Shown piece by piece: positions 52,911 to 61,048 of a DNA stretch of 64,000 bases; position 1 is the stretch's first letter, and every line of letters starts with the position of its first letter. Origin of the DNA: Psychrobacillus psychrodurans (lineage in GTDB: Bacteria > Bacillota > Bacilli > Bacillales_A > Planococcaceae); assembly GCF_027563345.1 (NCBI RefSeq), contig NZ_JAMKBK010000002.1. One strand, written 5' to 3'. Both the position numbers and the translations under genes were made by a program. The notes under the pieces were generated by a model, which was given only the letters and a program-made list of their open reading frames with translations, did not search any database and was not told where the DNA came from.

Positions 52911-53156
52911 ATGACTAATGAAGAAATAAATAAACTATCAAATATATTATTGCAAAGTCTGTATGATTATCATTTTGCTAATAATGGAGGAAGTTATGTA
53001 TTACCTAAAGCAATGGTAAATGCTGACCTCAATAGCAAACTAGCTATTGAGTACCTTATCGAAAAGGAATATGCCTTAGATAGTGGGCAAGGTTCAGATA
53101 ACCTAGTTTTAGCTATAACACCAGAAGGTATGGACTACATTAAAAACAACAAATAA
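52911..53156 (+). CDS. Small hypothetical protein, winged-helix-like
   Basis: 81 residues from the ATG at 52911, with GAGGAGGG 7 nt upstream; the frame is open from 52755 but that part overlaps no site. It reads MTNEEINKLSNILLQSLYDY, LAIEYLIEKEYALDSGQGSDNLVLAITPEGMDYI; the end looks like a winged helix (L-V-L-A-I-T-P-E-G). No family name is certain. A strong terminator follows. Confidence 0.68.
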   Translation: MTNEEINKLSNILLQSLYDYHFANNGGSYVLPKAMVNADLNSKLAIEYLIEKEYALDSGQGSDNLVLAITPEGMDYIKNNK

Positions 53157-53206
53157 GTGCTCAACAGAGAAACACTCACCGAGACCATTGGAATGGAGTT
53201 TAAATT

Positions 53207-53250
53207 AGCGAGGTATTTGTCGATTTAATAATCGAATACCTCGCTTTTTT
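53207..53250 (+). terminator. Terminator after the small winged-helix-like gene
   Basis: AGCGAGGTATT pairs with AATACCTCGCT, extended by CGAT/ATCG, then TTTTTT. Confidence 0.92.
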
Positions 53251-53434
53251 ATATTGTTTTGGAAATTATAAAACTGGGGGTAAATTGGTGATAATTTAAT
53301 TTGTAATTGTTTGTTGACTAGTATAGTTAATTCGCACAAGTGCCGTAAAAAATATAGGATTGACTGCATTTGATAAGCTACAAGAGACCTTTTACTGTTA
53401 ATGAACTAAATATCCATTCTCGCTAGCTCTTCCA

Positions 53435-54400
53435 TTATCGACTTCTTTTTATAAAAAGTTTTTTCTTTATGTTTAAATAGTTTTTCATTTCAAAAATCAG
53501 ATAAAATAGATTTGCCCGTACTTCAAATTCTTCTCTTGTCTTTGGCAAATCCATCTTGCGGATCAACGCATTTAAATCCTCTAACTCATTTAATGAAATG
53601 TCGGTTGTATCTCCCGAATGAACGTTTCGACTTAAATTCTCCAAAAACTCTGCAATCATTTCTTTCTGTTTGACGTCTAAACTAGACGAAGAGAAAATAG
53701 CAACGATTTTCATCATATGTTTTAGGAGTTCCAGTTGATCCTCTCGCATTTCCAAATAATAATAGTCTTTATTTTGTTTTCGCAACAGATGATTTTCTAC
53801 ATCTTGAATGGCAATGCTTTTAGATTGATTAATCAATTCCTCTACTTCAAGTATTTCTTTCCCATCCCAGTTTCGCATACTATCCCTTAAATGGGCAGAG
53901 AATTCAAAGAGAATAACTTCAAACTTTTGTTCAATCTCCTTCTTAAAGATTTCAATATCTCGTTTGAGATTTGGCATAAAACTATTAACAAGAAGAGCAA
54001 TACCCATACCTATAAAAATGATATAGAGCTCGTTCAGAAAAATAGCCCAGTTAGCATCCTTTACCGTATAAACATGTAAAACGACAACCATACTTGTGAC
54101 AAAACCACCCTGGATATGAGCTCTTACGAGGAGTGGAACAAATAAAATAATAAATAAGGAAAAGACAATAGGATTATAACCCAATAATTCAAACAACAAA
54201 GCACCAAGAATCAAAGATAAAAGAGAGGCAAAGAATTTATCCTTAATTGTAATTAATGTTTTTTTCTTCGTTTTCTCAATACACATAATAACAATGATTG
54301 CTGCAAATGTTGCAAATTCCAAATCCAATAAACTCGCAATCCAAATTGCCAGACCTGCTCCTACAGCAGTCTTTATCGTCCGATAACCAAAACCAATCAT
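53435..54400 (-). CDS. Aromatic acid exporter family protein (DUF939/ArAE)
   Basis: 321 residues: four to six N-terminal membrane helices (GYRTIKTAVGAGLAIWIASLLDLEFATFAAIIVIM, RAHIQGGFVTSMVVVLHVYTV) and a helical cytoplasmic C-terminal domain (about 155-310) rich in charged residues. This fits B. subtilis YqjA and relatives. Export of aromatic or other weak acids is proposed for the superfamily, but not shown for this group. Confidence 0.87.
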   Translation of the reverse strand: MIGFGYRTIKTAVGAGLAIWIASLLDLEFATFAAIIVIMCIEKTKKKTLITIKDKFFASLLSLILGALLFELLGYNPIVFSLFIILFVPLLVRAHIQGGFVTSMVVVLHVYTVKDANWAIFLNELYIIFIGMGIALLVNSFMPNLKRDIEIFKKEIEQKFEVILFEFSAHLRDSMRNWDGKEILEVEELINQSKSIAIQDVENHLLRKQNKDYYYLEMREDQLELLKHMMKIVAIFSSSSLDVKQKEMIAEFLENLSRNVHSGDTTDISLNELEDLNALIRKMDLPKTREEFEVRANLFYLIFEMKNYLNIKKKLFIKRSR

Positions 54401-55025
54401 AGAAGCACCATCCTATTATTTTTTACTATGTAAATCCTTGCATACTACCTGTTTTACAAAAACCGCGTTAATTCAATAAACAGGTGATAATTGCACAAAT
54501 AATACGCATATACGTAATTTGCGCAAGAAACACTGCACTTGAGATCAAACCAAAACCATTATTAGGACTGGTTATATTTGATTAATTAGAATGGAAAATC
54601 GTATTGTAGTAAAATTATTTTTGCTTACCTCAGGGGTATGTATGCGGGTATTTCTGTCGAGCAATCGTTTCTTTTTGAAAACTACTATTTACTATATCAA
54701 CAATTCAATAGAAGAAGTCAAAGAAAATCTTATACTTGGTATAAAACCAGTTTTTTCTTAAGACCTATCCGCTACCTTCATCAAGAAATAAGGTGAATAT
54801 ATACGACTTATGAAAAGCGATTAGTTACATTCTGTGAATGATGACTAAGAGAATGGATATGCTTAAAGATCGCAAGCACGGTTTGGGGAGGGGGAGAAAC
54901 ACAATCTACCACAAGGTAGAGAGAATTCCATCTACTCGATTAGTGCTTACTACAAAAATGAAAGATAGTAATGCTCTTATTATTTTTCTCCAAAAGTAAA
55001 CAACTTTATTATTTCTATACAAATA
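54401..55025. other. Intergenic stretch without a recognisable gene
   Basis: About 625 bp. A 48-codon frame (54850-54996, MDMLKDRKHGLGRGRNTIYH...) lacks a ribosome site and any family resemblance. No hairpin with a T-run was found. It may hold decayed sequence plus the promoter of the minus-strand exporter. Confidence 0.4.
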
Positions 55026-56219
55026 TCAATTCTTAGACTCTGTCGTAATCGTCTCACACCCGTTGAATAACGCAAACCTTTGGAGACAACTGTTCAAAGC
55101 AGTTTGTAATCGTGTTGTTTGTTTCACATCGTTCTCATACCAGATGTTTTTAACAATTAGCGTTCCAGTTTTTCGATCCGCGATTATCTCTGCGCGTCCA
55201 ATGAAACCCTCTCCATATAATAGAGGTAATACATAATAGCCGAATTTTCGTTTGATTGCAGGCGTGTAAATCTCCCATGTATAATCGAAGTCAAACAATT
55301 CTTTGATAAGTTTTCTGTCCCATATGAAATTATCAAGCGGGGCAATAAGCTCGCAACGCAATTTCTGCTCCTGATTTTGCAGAACGGCTTCAATAAGCGG
55401 TAAATCCTCTGCTAGGCAATACAGTGTATCCTTCATTTGTTCCACAGCAACTGCAACAATGGAAGATTCTTGTAATAGTTGGTGGAAAACTTCGTTGCGC
55501 TGTGCTGCTTTCAACCCCCATATGTTCAGCCATGCATCTGACGCTCGATTCCATAATAGACCTACAGAGCTAATTCGACGCAGTACCCGCCACTTATGAT
55601 GTTCAAGCTCATCCTCTAGCGGTTCTGATGCATTCAGTAGATTTGGCTGTATGTACTTCTTGGCGATATCGTAATATTTACGCGTTCCTTTTTTATGATG
55701 GATAATCAACTCCCCTGTCGAATACATCTGTTCCAACACCGATCGAGATGAATTGTTTCCTCCACTCCAGTGAATGGCCGATTGCCACGAGAAATCTCCA
55801 TCCAATTTTAAATCATTCGAACTTAGTGCACCGTGTTTTTGGATGTGAGCACGTGCTTGCTCTGTTAATACTTCCATTTCAGGATATCGTTCAGCATGTT
55901 GTCGGGCGGCTTGCCTGTATCGTTCAAAATACGGCCAGTCCTCGACAGGTATAATGGCCAGGTTTTTGTCCGGATAATCTACAAGGCTTCTATCTTCATA
56001 AAGCAACTCGTAGAGCATTCCCTTGGTAAATCCTTTAATTCGCGATTGTAGCACCAATTCAGCGTTTTTTCCGCAAACATCGATGGGGTCGTACTGAATA
56101 CAGTTGACCTGGCGAGCAAAATCCAATATGCCCTGTTTCCCACTAAATTTATATTTGCCCAAAAGTCCATGTTTCAACAACAGAAATTGCCGTGCCTGTC
56201 GGTTTGTTAATTGAATCAT
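55026..56219 (-). CDS. YcaQ-like winged-helix protein (DUF1006, AlkX-type DNA glycosylase family)
   Basis: 397 residues from the ATG at 56219; a GTG at 56231 would place the ribosome site too close. Family marks: LTNRQARQFLLLKHGL near the start, VNCIQYDPIDVCGKNAELVLQSRI, YEDRSLVDYPDKNLAIIPVEDWPYFERYR, and the C-terminal LIAPLDNFIWDRKLIKELFDFDYTWEIYTPAIKRKFGYYVLPLLYG. E. coli YcaQ unhooks interstrand DNA crosslinks and its relatives (AlkX/AZL) resist crosslinking agents. That role here is inferred. Confidence 0.88.
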   Translation of the reverse strand: MIQLTNRQARQFLLLKHGLLGKYKFSGKQGILDFARQVNCIQYDPIDVCGKNAELVLQSRIKGFTKGMLYELLYEDRSLVDYPDKNLAIIPVEDWPYFERYRQAARQHAERYPEMEVLTEQARAHIQKHGALSSNDLKLDGDFSWQSAIHWSGGNNSSRSVLEQMYSTGELIIHHKKGTRKYYDIAKKYIQPNLLNASEPLEDELEHHKWRVLRRISSVGLLWNRASDAWLNIWGLKAAQRNEVFHQLLQESSIVAVAVEQMKDTLYCLAEDLPLIEAVLQNQEQKLRCELIAPLDNFIWDRKLIKELFDFDYTWEIYTPAIKRKFGYYVLPLLYGEGFIGRAEIIADRKTGTLIVKNIWYENDVKQTTRLQTALNSCLQRFALFNGCETITTESKN

Positions 56220-56295
56220 GTTTGTTCGCACCTACCTCTAGTTTAGTTTTTTTATTATATTACAGTGGAGGGGAAAAACAAAGGAGACGTGTGAG

Positions 56296-56472
56296 ATGAA
56301 TTTTTTCATGATTATTGCTAAGAGTGTTTCTTATACCTTTTATTGGTTGACTTGAGTCCTGGTAAGCCTGCTTGACATAACAGCAGCATCATTTGACCAC
56401 GGTGATATGTTTAGTGGTATTAAGAAAAGAATAAGAGTTGATTCTGAACGGAAGGAATCAACGATTGTTTAG
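56296..56472 (+). pseudogene. Small membrane-protein gene interrupted by TGA
   Basis: AAAGGAGA lies upstream of an ATG giving MNFFMIIAKSVSYTFYWLT, then TGA at 56353, then VLVSLLDITAASFDHGDMFS and GIKKRIRVDSERKESTIV before TAG. The protein-like frame continues through the stop, suggesting a 58-codon gene with one nonsense mutation. Family unknown. Confidence 0.42.
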
Positions 56473-56650
56473 TTGAAATTATTATACTAAAAGTTCGAAA
56501 TACAATAAAATTGATTTTAGGAAGACTTTTAGAAAGACTTATTAATCGGGAATTAATACTATTTGTTAGAGGAGATTGTGAAACCTTTGTTTTTTGAATC
56601 CGTATGTAAGGTAGAGACAAGAAATATATTTTTTAGGGGTGTTTAGGTAA

Positions 56651-56926
56651 ATGGAATACTATATCATAATCGTATCTTTTCTAATAATAATTTATTTGTC
56701 CGTCAAATTAGAGAAATTGGAAGGGCGAATGAAAAGAATACAATACACATTAGACCAATTAACCAAACAATATGGACTCCTAGAAAATCCAATAAATAAT
56801 GAATTGCGTGAACTAATAAAAGATAGGGAAGACGTAAAAGCGATTAAAAAAGCAAGAGAAACTTTAGGTCTTTCACTATTAGAAGGAAAAAATTATATTG
56901 ATAAGCTAAAATCAGATATTAGATAA
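56651..56926 (+). CDS. Membrane-anchored protein with ribosomal L7/L12 C-terminal-like domain
   Basis: 91 residues: one N-terminal membrane helix (YYIIIVSFLIIIYLSVKL), a short coiled coil (LEKLEGRMKRIQYTLDQL) and a C-terminal segment REDVKAIKKARETLGLSLLEGKNYIDKLK, which follows the bL12 C-terminal pattern (K-x-x-x-I-K-x-x-R-x-x-x-G-L-x-L-x-x-A/G-K-x-x-V/I-D). Proteins like this are common in Bacillales and of unknown function. It opens the small-gene region. Confidence 0.72.
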   Translation: MEYYIIIVSFLIIIYLSVKLEKLEGRMKRIQYTLDQLTKQYGLLENPINNELRELIKDREDVKAIKKARETLGLSLLEGKNYIDKLKSDIR

Positions 56927-56997
56927 TGGTCATTTTCTCGTAATAGAAAATAGGAACCTAATTAGAGAGATAAAATAATATTATTCAACTATAGGGT

Positions 56998-57058
56998 GCT
57001 TTACTTCAATAAGGAGTGAAGCATTTTATCTTCAACGAAAGGGGCAGGTTAGTTTAGG
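56998..57058 (+). repeat. Cassette-type intergenic repeat, copy at 57.0 kb
   Basis: GCTTTACTTC..GGAGTGAAGC hairpin with ATTTTAT tail (56998-57030), then TTCAACGAAAGGGGCAGGTT and AGTTTA. It has the two parts of the array repeat: a terminator hairpin and a (T)TGAACTAACG..GCAGTTTAGTT-like motif. It separates the L12-like gene from the SUKH gene. Confidence 0.75.
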
Positions 57059-57177
57059 AAGGAAACTCCACATATTTGTAGAATATTATTAATGATATTC
57101 TTTGTCTTTATTTCTTTGTGAATAAAGAAAATGAAAAATGAAGATAAATATAAAGTATAGATTGGATTGTGGCCATA

Positions 57178-57834
57178 ATGCCAAATATAAAGTTTGATTC
57201 CTGTAATCAAAAAGAGGACATTAAGAGAAATTTGGAAATCATCAACTTGGAGTACGAAAAAATAAAAGACTATGTAAATCTTGAAATCTTTTCTTTCGAA
57301 CAACTTGATGAACGTCAAGTAGGATTTAGTACCGACATCGATGGAAACTCTCTTGTAACCAATGAGGAGGCTACATGGAATGATAATTGGATTGTTATTG
57401 CATATGAAACTCTGTGTGGTGATCCCATTATAATTGAGTTAAATGAAGATGGGTACCCTGTATCTCGTCTGATGCACGGAATGGACAATTGGGATAGTGG
57501 CAGTTTCCTTGCAGATTCAATGGAATCATTCCTAAATATTTTTAAAGATATTGGGTGGTTTCTTGCAGAAAAGCAGGTCTTAGGAAGAAAACAAACTATT
57601 CAAAATAAAGAGTTGAAAGCACTGGTAAATAACATTTTAGAAAAAAACAAATTTGTGGATTTTGAGATATGGGAATCTTTATTGAATCCGTTATTCGATA
57701 TTGCAGAAGAATGCGAGGAAGTATTGGACACAAAAGTAAAGGAAATGAAAAAAGAAGGCAAGAAAATTACAGAAATTGCTAGCCTACTTAATATACAGCC
57801 TAAAGATGTGTATGAGTATATTAAGAAAATTTAA
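57178..57834 (+). CDS. SMI1/KNR4 (SUKH) family protein, probable immunity protein
   Basis: 218 residues. The SUKH core is visible as WNDNWIVIAYETLCGDPIIIELNEDGYPVSRLMHGM...WDSGSFLADSMESFLNIF (about 66-125). The C-terminal third is an added helical part ending in a helix-turn-helix-like segment (EGKKITEIASLLNIQPKDVYEYIKK). SUKH proteins are the commonest immunity proteins against contact-dependent and polymorphic toxins. No toxin gene is nearby. The ribosome site is weak. Confidence 0.8.
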   Translation: MPNIKFDSCNQKEDIKRNLEIINLEYEKIKDYVNLEIFSFEQLDERQVGFSTDIDGNSLVTNEEATWNDNWIVIAYETLCGDPIIIELNEDGYPVSRLMHGMDNWDSGSFLADSMESFLNIFKDIGWFLAEKQVLGRKQTIQNKELKALVNNILEKNKFVDFEIWESLLNPLFDIAEECEEVLDTKVKEMKKEGKKITEIASLLNIQPKDVYEYIKKI

Positions 57835-57865
57835 TAGGATATAAAAAAGATTGTGAATATCTGTA

Positions 57866-57897
57866 CTTAAACTAACACAACAGGATTGTTAAAAAAG
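57866..57897 (+). repeat. Cassette-type intergenic repeat, short copy at 57.9 kb
   Basis: GTACTTAAACTAACACAACA followed by GGATTGTTA: only the CTTAAACTAAC entry half is kept, and the terminator half is missing. Confidence 0.5.
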
Positions 57898-57914
57898 AGA
57901 AGGGGGAGTTTCTG

Positions 57915-58568
57915 ATAGAATTAAAAGTAAATAAAAATTATATTTGGGTATATTTCATAATATTTTATGCCCTATGGTGTATTAGAGAATTATGGTTGGT
58001 GCAATATTTAGATTTGATGGCCCCCGTCCCAAGAGCTATATCATCAGCCACTATTAAAATAGGTATTTGGATCATTCCTGTTATTTTATTAGTTAAAATT
58101 ATGGAAAAAAGTAAACCGTTTTCTTATTTACAGTTACATCATAACTTTAGAAAAGGTCTAAAATGGACAGGTTGGGTATCCTTAGCCTTGATATTCTATT
58201 TTCTAATAAATCTTATCATTTTAAAAAAAAATATCGATTTTCATATAGGATTTAACGGATGGCTTAATACTATTCTATTGGTTGGTATAACTGAGGAAAT
58301 TGTCTTTAGAGGTTTTTTATTAAGAAAACTTATGGATTCTTTTAGATTCTGGATAGCAAATACAATTACAGCTTTACTCTTTGTATTGATTCATTTTCCT
58401 ATTTGGTTTTATAAAGATCTGTTTGAATTCCCTTATATTCTAAGTTCCATATTAACAGTTTTTGTGTTGGGTATTATATTTGGGGTTGTATATAAGAAAA
58501 GTAATTCTCTTTGGTCAGTAATTATTATTCACTCTTTGTATAATTTGTTAGTGTTACTCTTCTACTAA
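57915..58568 (+). CDS. CPBP family intramembrane metalloprotease, apparently with ATA start
   Basis: About 218 residues. The Abi/CPBP motifs are EEIVFRGFLLRKL (EExxxR), FVLIHFPIW (FxxxH) and HSLYNLL. The nearest standard start (TTG 57996) would cut off the N-terminal membrane helix. Reading upstream in frame gives (I)ELKVNKNYIWVYFIIFYALWCIRELWL, directly behind AGGGGGAG. The codon at the right spacing is ATA (57915), perhaps a mutated ATG. Bacterial CPBP proteins act in peptide processing or bacteriocin self-immunity. Confidence 0.78.
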   Translation: MELKVNKNYIWVYFIIFYALWCIRELWLVQYLDLMAPVPRAISSATIKIGIWIIPVILLVKIMEKSKPFSYLQLHHNFRKGLKWTGWVSLALIFYFLINLIILKKNIDFHIGFNGWLNTILLVGITEEIVFRGFLLRKLMDSFRFWIANTITALLFVLIHFPIWFYKDLFEFPYILSSILTVFVLGIIFGVVYKKSNSLWSVIIIHSLYNLLVLLFY

Positions 58569-58570
58569 CT

Positions 58571-58613
58571 GGTGCTTTACTTCAAGAAGAAGTAAAGCCT
58601 TTTTTTCTTATTG
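58571..58613 (+). repeat. Cassette-type repeat, left half, split by structured element B
   Basis: GCTTTACTTC pairs perfectly with GAAGTAAAGC (58574-58598), then CTTTTTTTCTTATTGAA. This is the left half of the repeat; the right half (CTAACGGAGCAGTTTAGTTT) resumes at 58992 after the element. It terminates the CPBP gene. Confidence 0.85.
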
Positions 58614-59010
58614 AACTCCCATGAAAATTAAAAAATGCTCAAAATCAACAAAATTGCATTACAAAAAAGACTCAGAAAAAGCTTTTTTAAAAAAAGGCTG
58701 AGCCTTCAGAATTTTTATATGAAGTTAAAGGCTAAATCAGGAACCAACTCCATTCTCCTAAGAATAAAGGCAAGCTGGTGCAATAACCAAAGTAGGATTA
58801 ATCTCCCATGAGTGCTACTCGTATAGAGTGCGACAGTCTGTGATGCACCGTGGTCGTTGGAGTCAGACTAACGGAAGGGCTCTAAGGCACCATAGTTCAT
58901 CGACCTTCTTCGCCAGCCGTAGTATCCTATACCCGTTCTGCAACAATTTTCATCCTCTGTGGTGCAGCGTTTTTTTTTGCTGCATGTATGGCTAACGGAG
59001 CAGTTTAGTT
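58614..59010 (+). repeat. Structured repeat element, copy B
   Basis: 397 bp, homologous to 41891-42190 over both ends and the 210-nt 3' part, with about 90 extra nt near the middle. Stems seen: AATGC/GCATT, CTCAG/CTGAG, TCGTT/AACGG(A) with CAGACT in its loop complementary to upstream AGTCTG, GTAT/ATAC, and GTGCAGC/GCTGCAT. Compared with copy A, the T-A pairs TTCTTT/AAAGAA and GTGTAGCG/CGCTACAC change on both sides (T-A to G-C, T-A to C-G). It sits exactly between the halves of a cassette repeat. No open frame. Confidence 0.72.
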
Positions 59011-59044
59011 TAAAAAGATAAAATAATAATAAGTGGGGGATTAA

Positions 59045-59506
59045 ATGTTATTGACTCCTTTAGGTGCTATTAAATTATTTGTTAATGATGATGAAGTGGG
59101 ATTTACTGCTGTAAAATTAGATTTAGAATTGCATTGTCGAGATGTAAGTGGTAGGTATTTAATTCAATATGAATACAAAAGTGATATGAAAAATCAAGAG
59201 ATTAAATGTTGTATACCTTCAATAGATGTAAAGGGAGATTTTGAAAATGGTGAAAGGCTTGAAGCAATATCTTTTTACAGAAATGAAATAAAACTCACAA
59301 CTGGGATAGAAGGAGAATTCACAGACGACGAAAATTATACTGATTATGGTGGGGATTATTTAAGTGATGGAATTCAATATGTAACATATCACAATACTCC
59401 AGATAGAAAATTTTATTTTGGTGTTTGTTGGATTCAACCATTGACAGAAGAAAATGATATTCAAACATGGTTTGGTGCTGACCCAACTTTAATGGGGAAT
59501 TTATAG
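59045..59506 (+). CDS. Hypothetical protein of the cassette array
   Basis: 153 residues, soluble and acidic, beta-rich (LLTPLGAIKLFVNDDEVGFT, HCRDVSGRYLIQYEYKSD...), ending in a Trp-rich FYFGVCWIQPLTEENDIQTWFGADPT. I do not recognise a family. Size, acidity and position among SUKH, Imm30-like and DUF3885 genes suggest an immunity-type protein. AGTGGGGGA precedes the ATG. Confidence 0.7.
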   Translation: MLLTPLGAIKLFVNDDEVGFTAVKLDLELHCRDVSGRYLIQYEYKSDMKNQEIKCCIPSIDVKGDFENGERLEAISFYRNEIKLTTGIEGEFTDDENYTDYGGDYLSDGIQYVTYHNTPDRKFYFGVCWIQPLTEENDIQTWFGADPTLMGNL

Positions 59507-59521
59507 TTTGTGAAGAATTAT

Positions 59522-59575
59522 ATTTAAAGTAACGAGATGCTTTACTTCAAGAGGGAGTAAAGCCTTTTTTCAAAA
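59522..59575 (+). repeat. Cassette-type intergenic repeat, copy at 59.5 kb
   Basis: ATTTAAAGTAACGAGATGCT then the hairpin GCTTTACTTC/GGAGTAAAGC and CCTTTTTTC. It terminates the preceding gene. Two shorter pieces of the second motif follow at 59683-59705 (AAGCAACAGGTTAGTTGAA) and 59777-59803 (AATGCCTCAGATTAGTTTT), as if empty cassettes had been left behind. Confidence 0.75.
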
Positions 59576-59898
59576 TAAATTAAAGTAAACAAGTTAAACT
59601 TAATAAGATAAATGGATTTATGCTTGTTTCAAATGGAAAAGTTGTTTAAAATTGGAACTTCTATTTATTTCATACGTATTAAAGTAAAGCAACAGGTTAG
59701 TTGAATAAGGAAAATAGTTTTTTGCTTGTTTAAATGGAAAGTTAATTTCAAAATAGAATCTCAACTTGTTTTAAACGTAATTAAGTAATGCCTCAGATTA
59801 GTTTTATAAAATGATTTATGATGAAAACCTTAGTGGTCTCGAATGACATTGTAGGTTTTTGAGGAAAAAAAGTCCGATGATTTGAAAAGTGGTGACTT

Positions 59899-60243
59899 AT
59901 GATGAAGATATTAAAAAAAACTATCGACTTCCTCAACAGATGGAAGAACATAGACATATGGGGAGACAGGAACGAGGGTTTATCCGATGATGATATAAAA
60001 TATATGGATAGCATTCCATCTCAAAATCCGTATGGAGTGGTAGGAATGATTATTAGTGGATTTGCTTTCGTATTTCCTCAATATCCTTTTTCTATTATTA
60101 CTTTGATCTTTTGTATAGTAACTTTTTTTACTTTTGATAAGGAAAAAGAAGATAATCCTTGGACGTTTATTATGGGAATAATATTATCTTTATTGGGGTT
60201 ATTAATGTTTATTACAGGTGAAGTTCATCAATTAATAATCTAG
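59899..60243 (+). CDS. Small membrane protein of the cassette array
   Basis: 114 residues with three to four membrane helices after a soluble N-terminus (KKTIDFLNRWKNIDIWGDRN, EGLSDDDIKYMDSIPSQNPYG). Similar short proteins in Bacillus are sometimes mislabelled FtsK; I see no FtsK motif. GTGGTGA precedes the double ATG. Function unknown. Confidence 0.72.
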   Translation: MMKILKKTIDFLNRWKNIDIWGDRNEGLSDDDIKYMDSIPSQNPYGVVGMIISGFAFVFPQYPFSIITLIFCIVTFFTFDKEKEDNPWTFIMGIILSLLGLLMFITGEVHQLII

Positions 60244-60320
60244 TACAATTTTTTTGTTTTCAGAAAAGAAAAAAATTAATATTAAGGTATTCTCTTATAT
60301 AACGGTTGTGAAGGATTTCA

Positions 60321-60393
60321 CTTAAAGTAACGGGTGCTTTACTTCAAGAAGGAGTAAAGCCTTTTTCTTATTGAAGTAACGAAGCAGTTTAGT
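60321..60393 (+). repeat. Cassette-type intergenic repeat, complete copy at 60.3 kb
   Basis: The fullest copy: CTTAAAGTAACGGGTGCTTT, hairpin GCTTTACTTC/GGAGTAAAGC, CTTTTTCTTATTGAAGTAAC and GAAGCAGTTTAGTC. The end carries a small inverted repeat, (A)GTAAC..GTTTAG. It serves as reference for where element B was inserted. Confidence 0.85.
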
Positions 60394-60451
60394 CTAATAA
60401 AAATGTCTGTGCATATAGAAAATTGATACTAAAGAGGTGAAGTGAAGTCAC

Positions 60452-60893
60452 ATGAAATTAGATTATCAAATTAATACTTTGAAATTAAATCGTTTTATGA
60501 AAACTGAAAATGAAATTCTATTATTTGAAGAAGCATTAGAAGTAATAGGTAAAACCAGTGATTATCATATAATTGAAAAGTTGATTGATATATTAGAGGA
60601 TGATACTGAACACGAAGAAATTAAGTGGGGGCTTGTACACACAATAGAATATTTAAGTGAATTTTCTCCAAAAGAAGCTTTAAAATCGCTGATAAATGCA
60701 AAGAGTGGATAGAAATTTGCATTTTAGGATTTTAAACCATGATGAATATAGGAGACTATTTGGTGAAGCATTAAAAGAGGTTGATGTTCAAAATCAGGAG
60801 ATGGTATTGAACTTATTAAATGATATCAAGAACGAATCTCCTGATAGATTTGGGAGCAAAGTTGAAGAGATAAAAATAATTTTGTATTACTAG
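60452..60893 (+). pseudogene. Imm30-like immunity gene with a frameshift
   Basis: Two overlapping frames make one protein. The first (60452-60712) reads MKLDYQINTLKLNRFMKTEN...HEEIKWGLVHTIEYLSEF and ends ALKSLINAKSG. The second (60696-60893) continues NLHFRILNHDEYRRLFGEAL...LLNDIKNESPDRFGSKVEE. Together they follow the Imm30 pattern (N-terminal L-x-x-N-R, H-E-E-x-x-x-G-L-x-H-x-I-E, and R-I-L-N). A single-base shift near 60697-60712 separates them; a sequencing error is possible. Confidence 0.68.
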
Positions 60894-60934
60894 CACTTTC
60901 TTTGATTTTAATAGGATTAATACTCTTTATTGAA

Positions 60935-60990
60935 CCTATTCAACTAAGCGTGTGCTTTTCTTCTTATTATACTAAAGGCGAATTTACAAG
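60935..60990 (+). repeat. Degenerate cassette-type repeat at 60.95 kb
   Basis: TATTCAACTAAGCGTGTGCT then TTTCTTCTTATTATACTAAAGGCG. It keeps the order ACTAAG-GTGCTTT-CTTATT-ACTAA.. of the array repeat. Its presence shows that the open frame upstream of 61049 is repeat DNA and not the start of the next gene. Confidence 0.55.
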
Positions 60991-61048
60991 CAGAATGGAA
61001 ACTATACAGAATTTATTTAAGGGAGGAATTCCAATAAAGGAAAAAATA

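Noticed and set aside
60902..61048. Upstream extension of the DUF3885 gene
   Set aside because: It contains a degenerate array repeat, and a better start with AAAGG lies at 61049.
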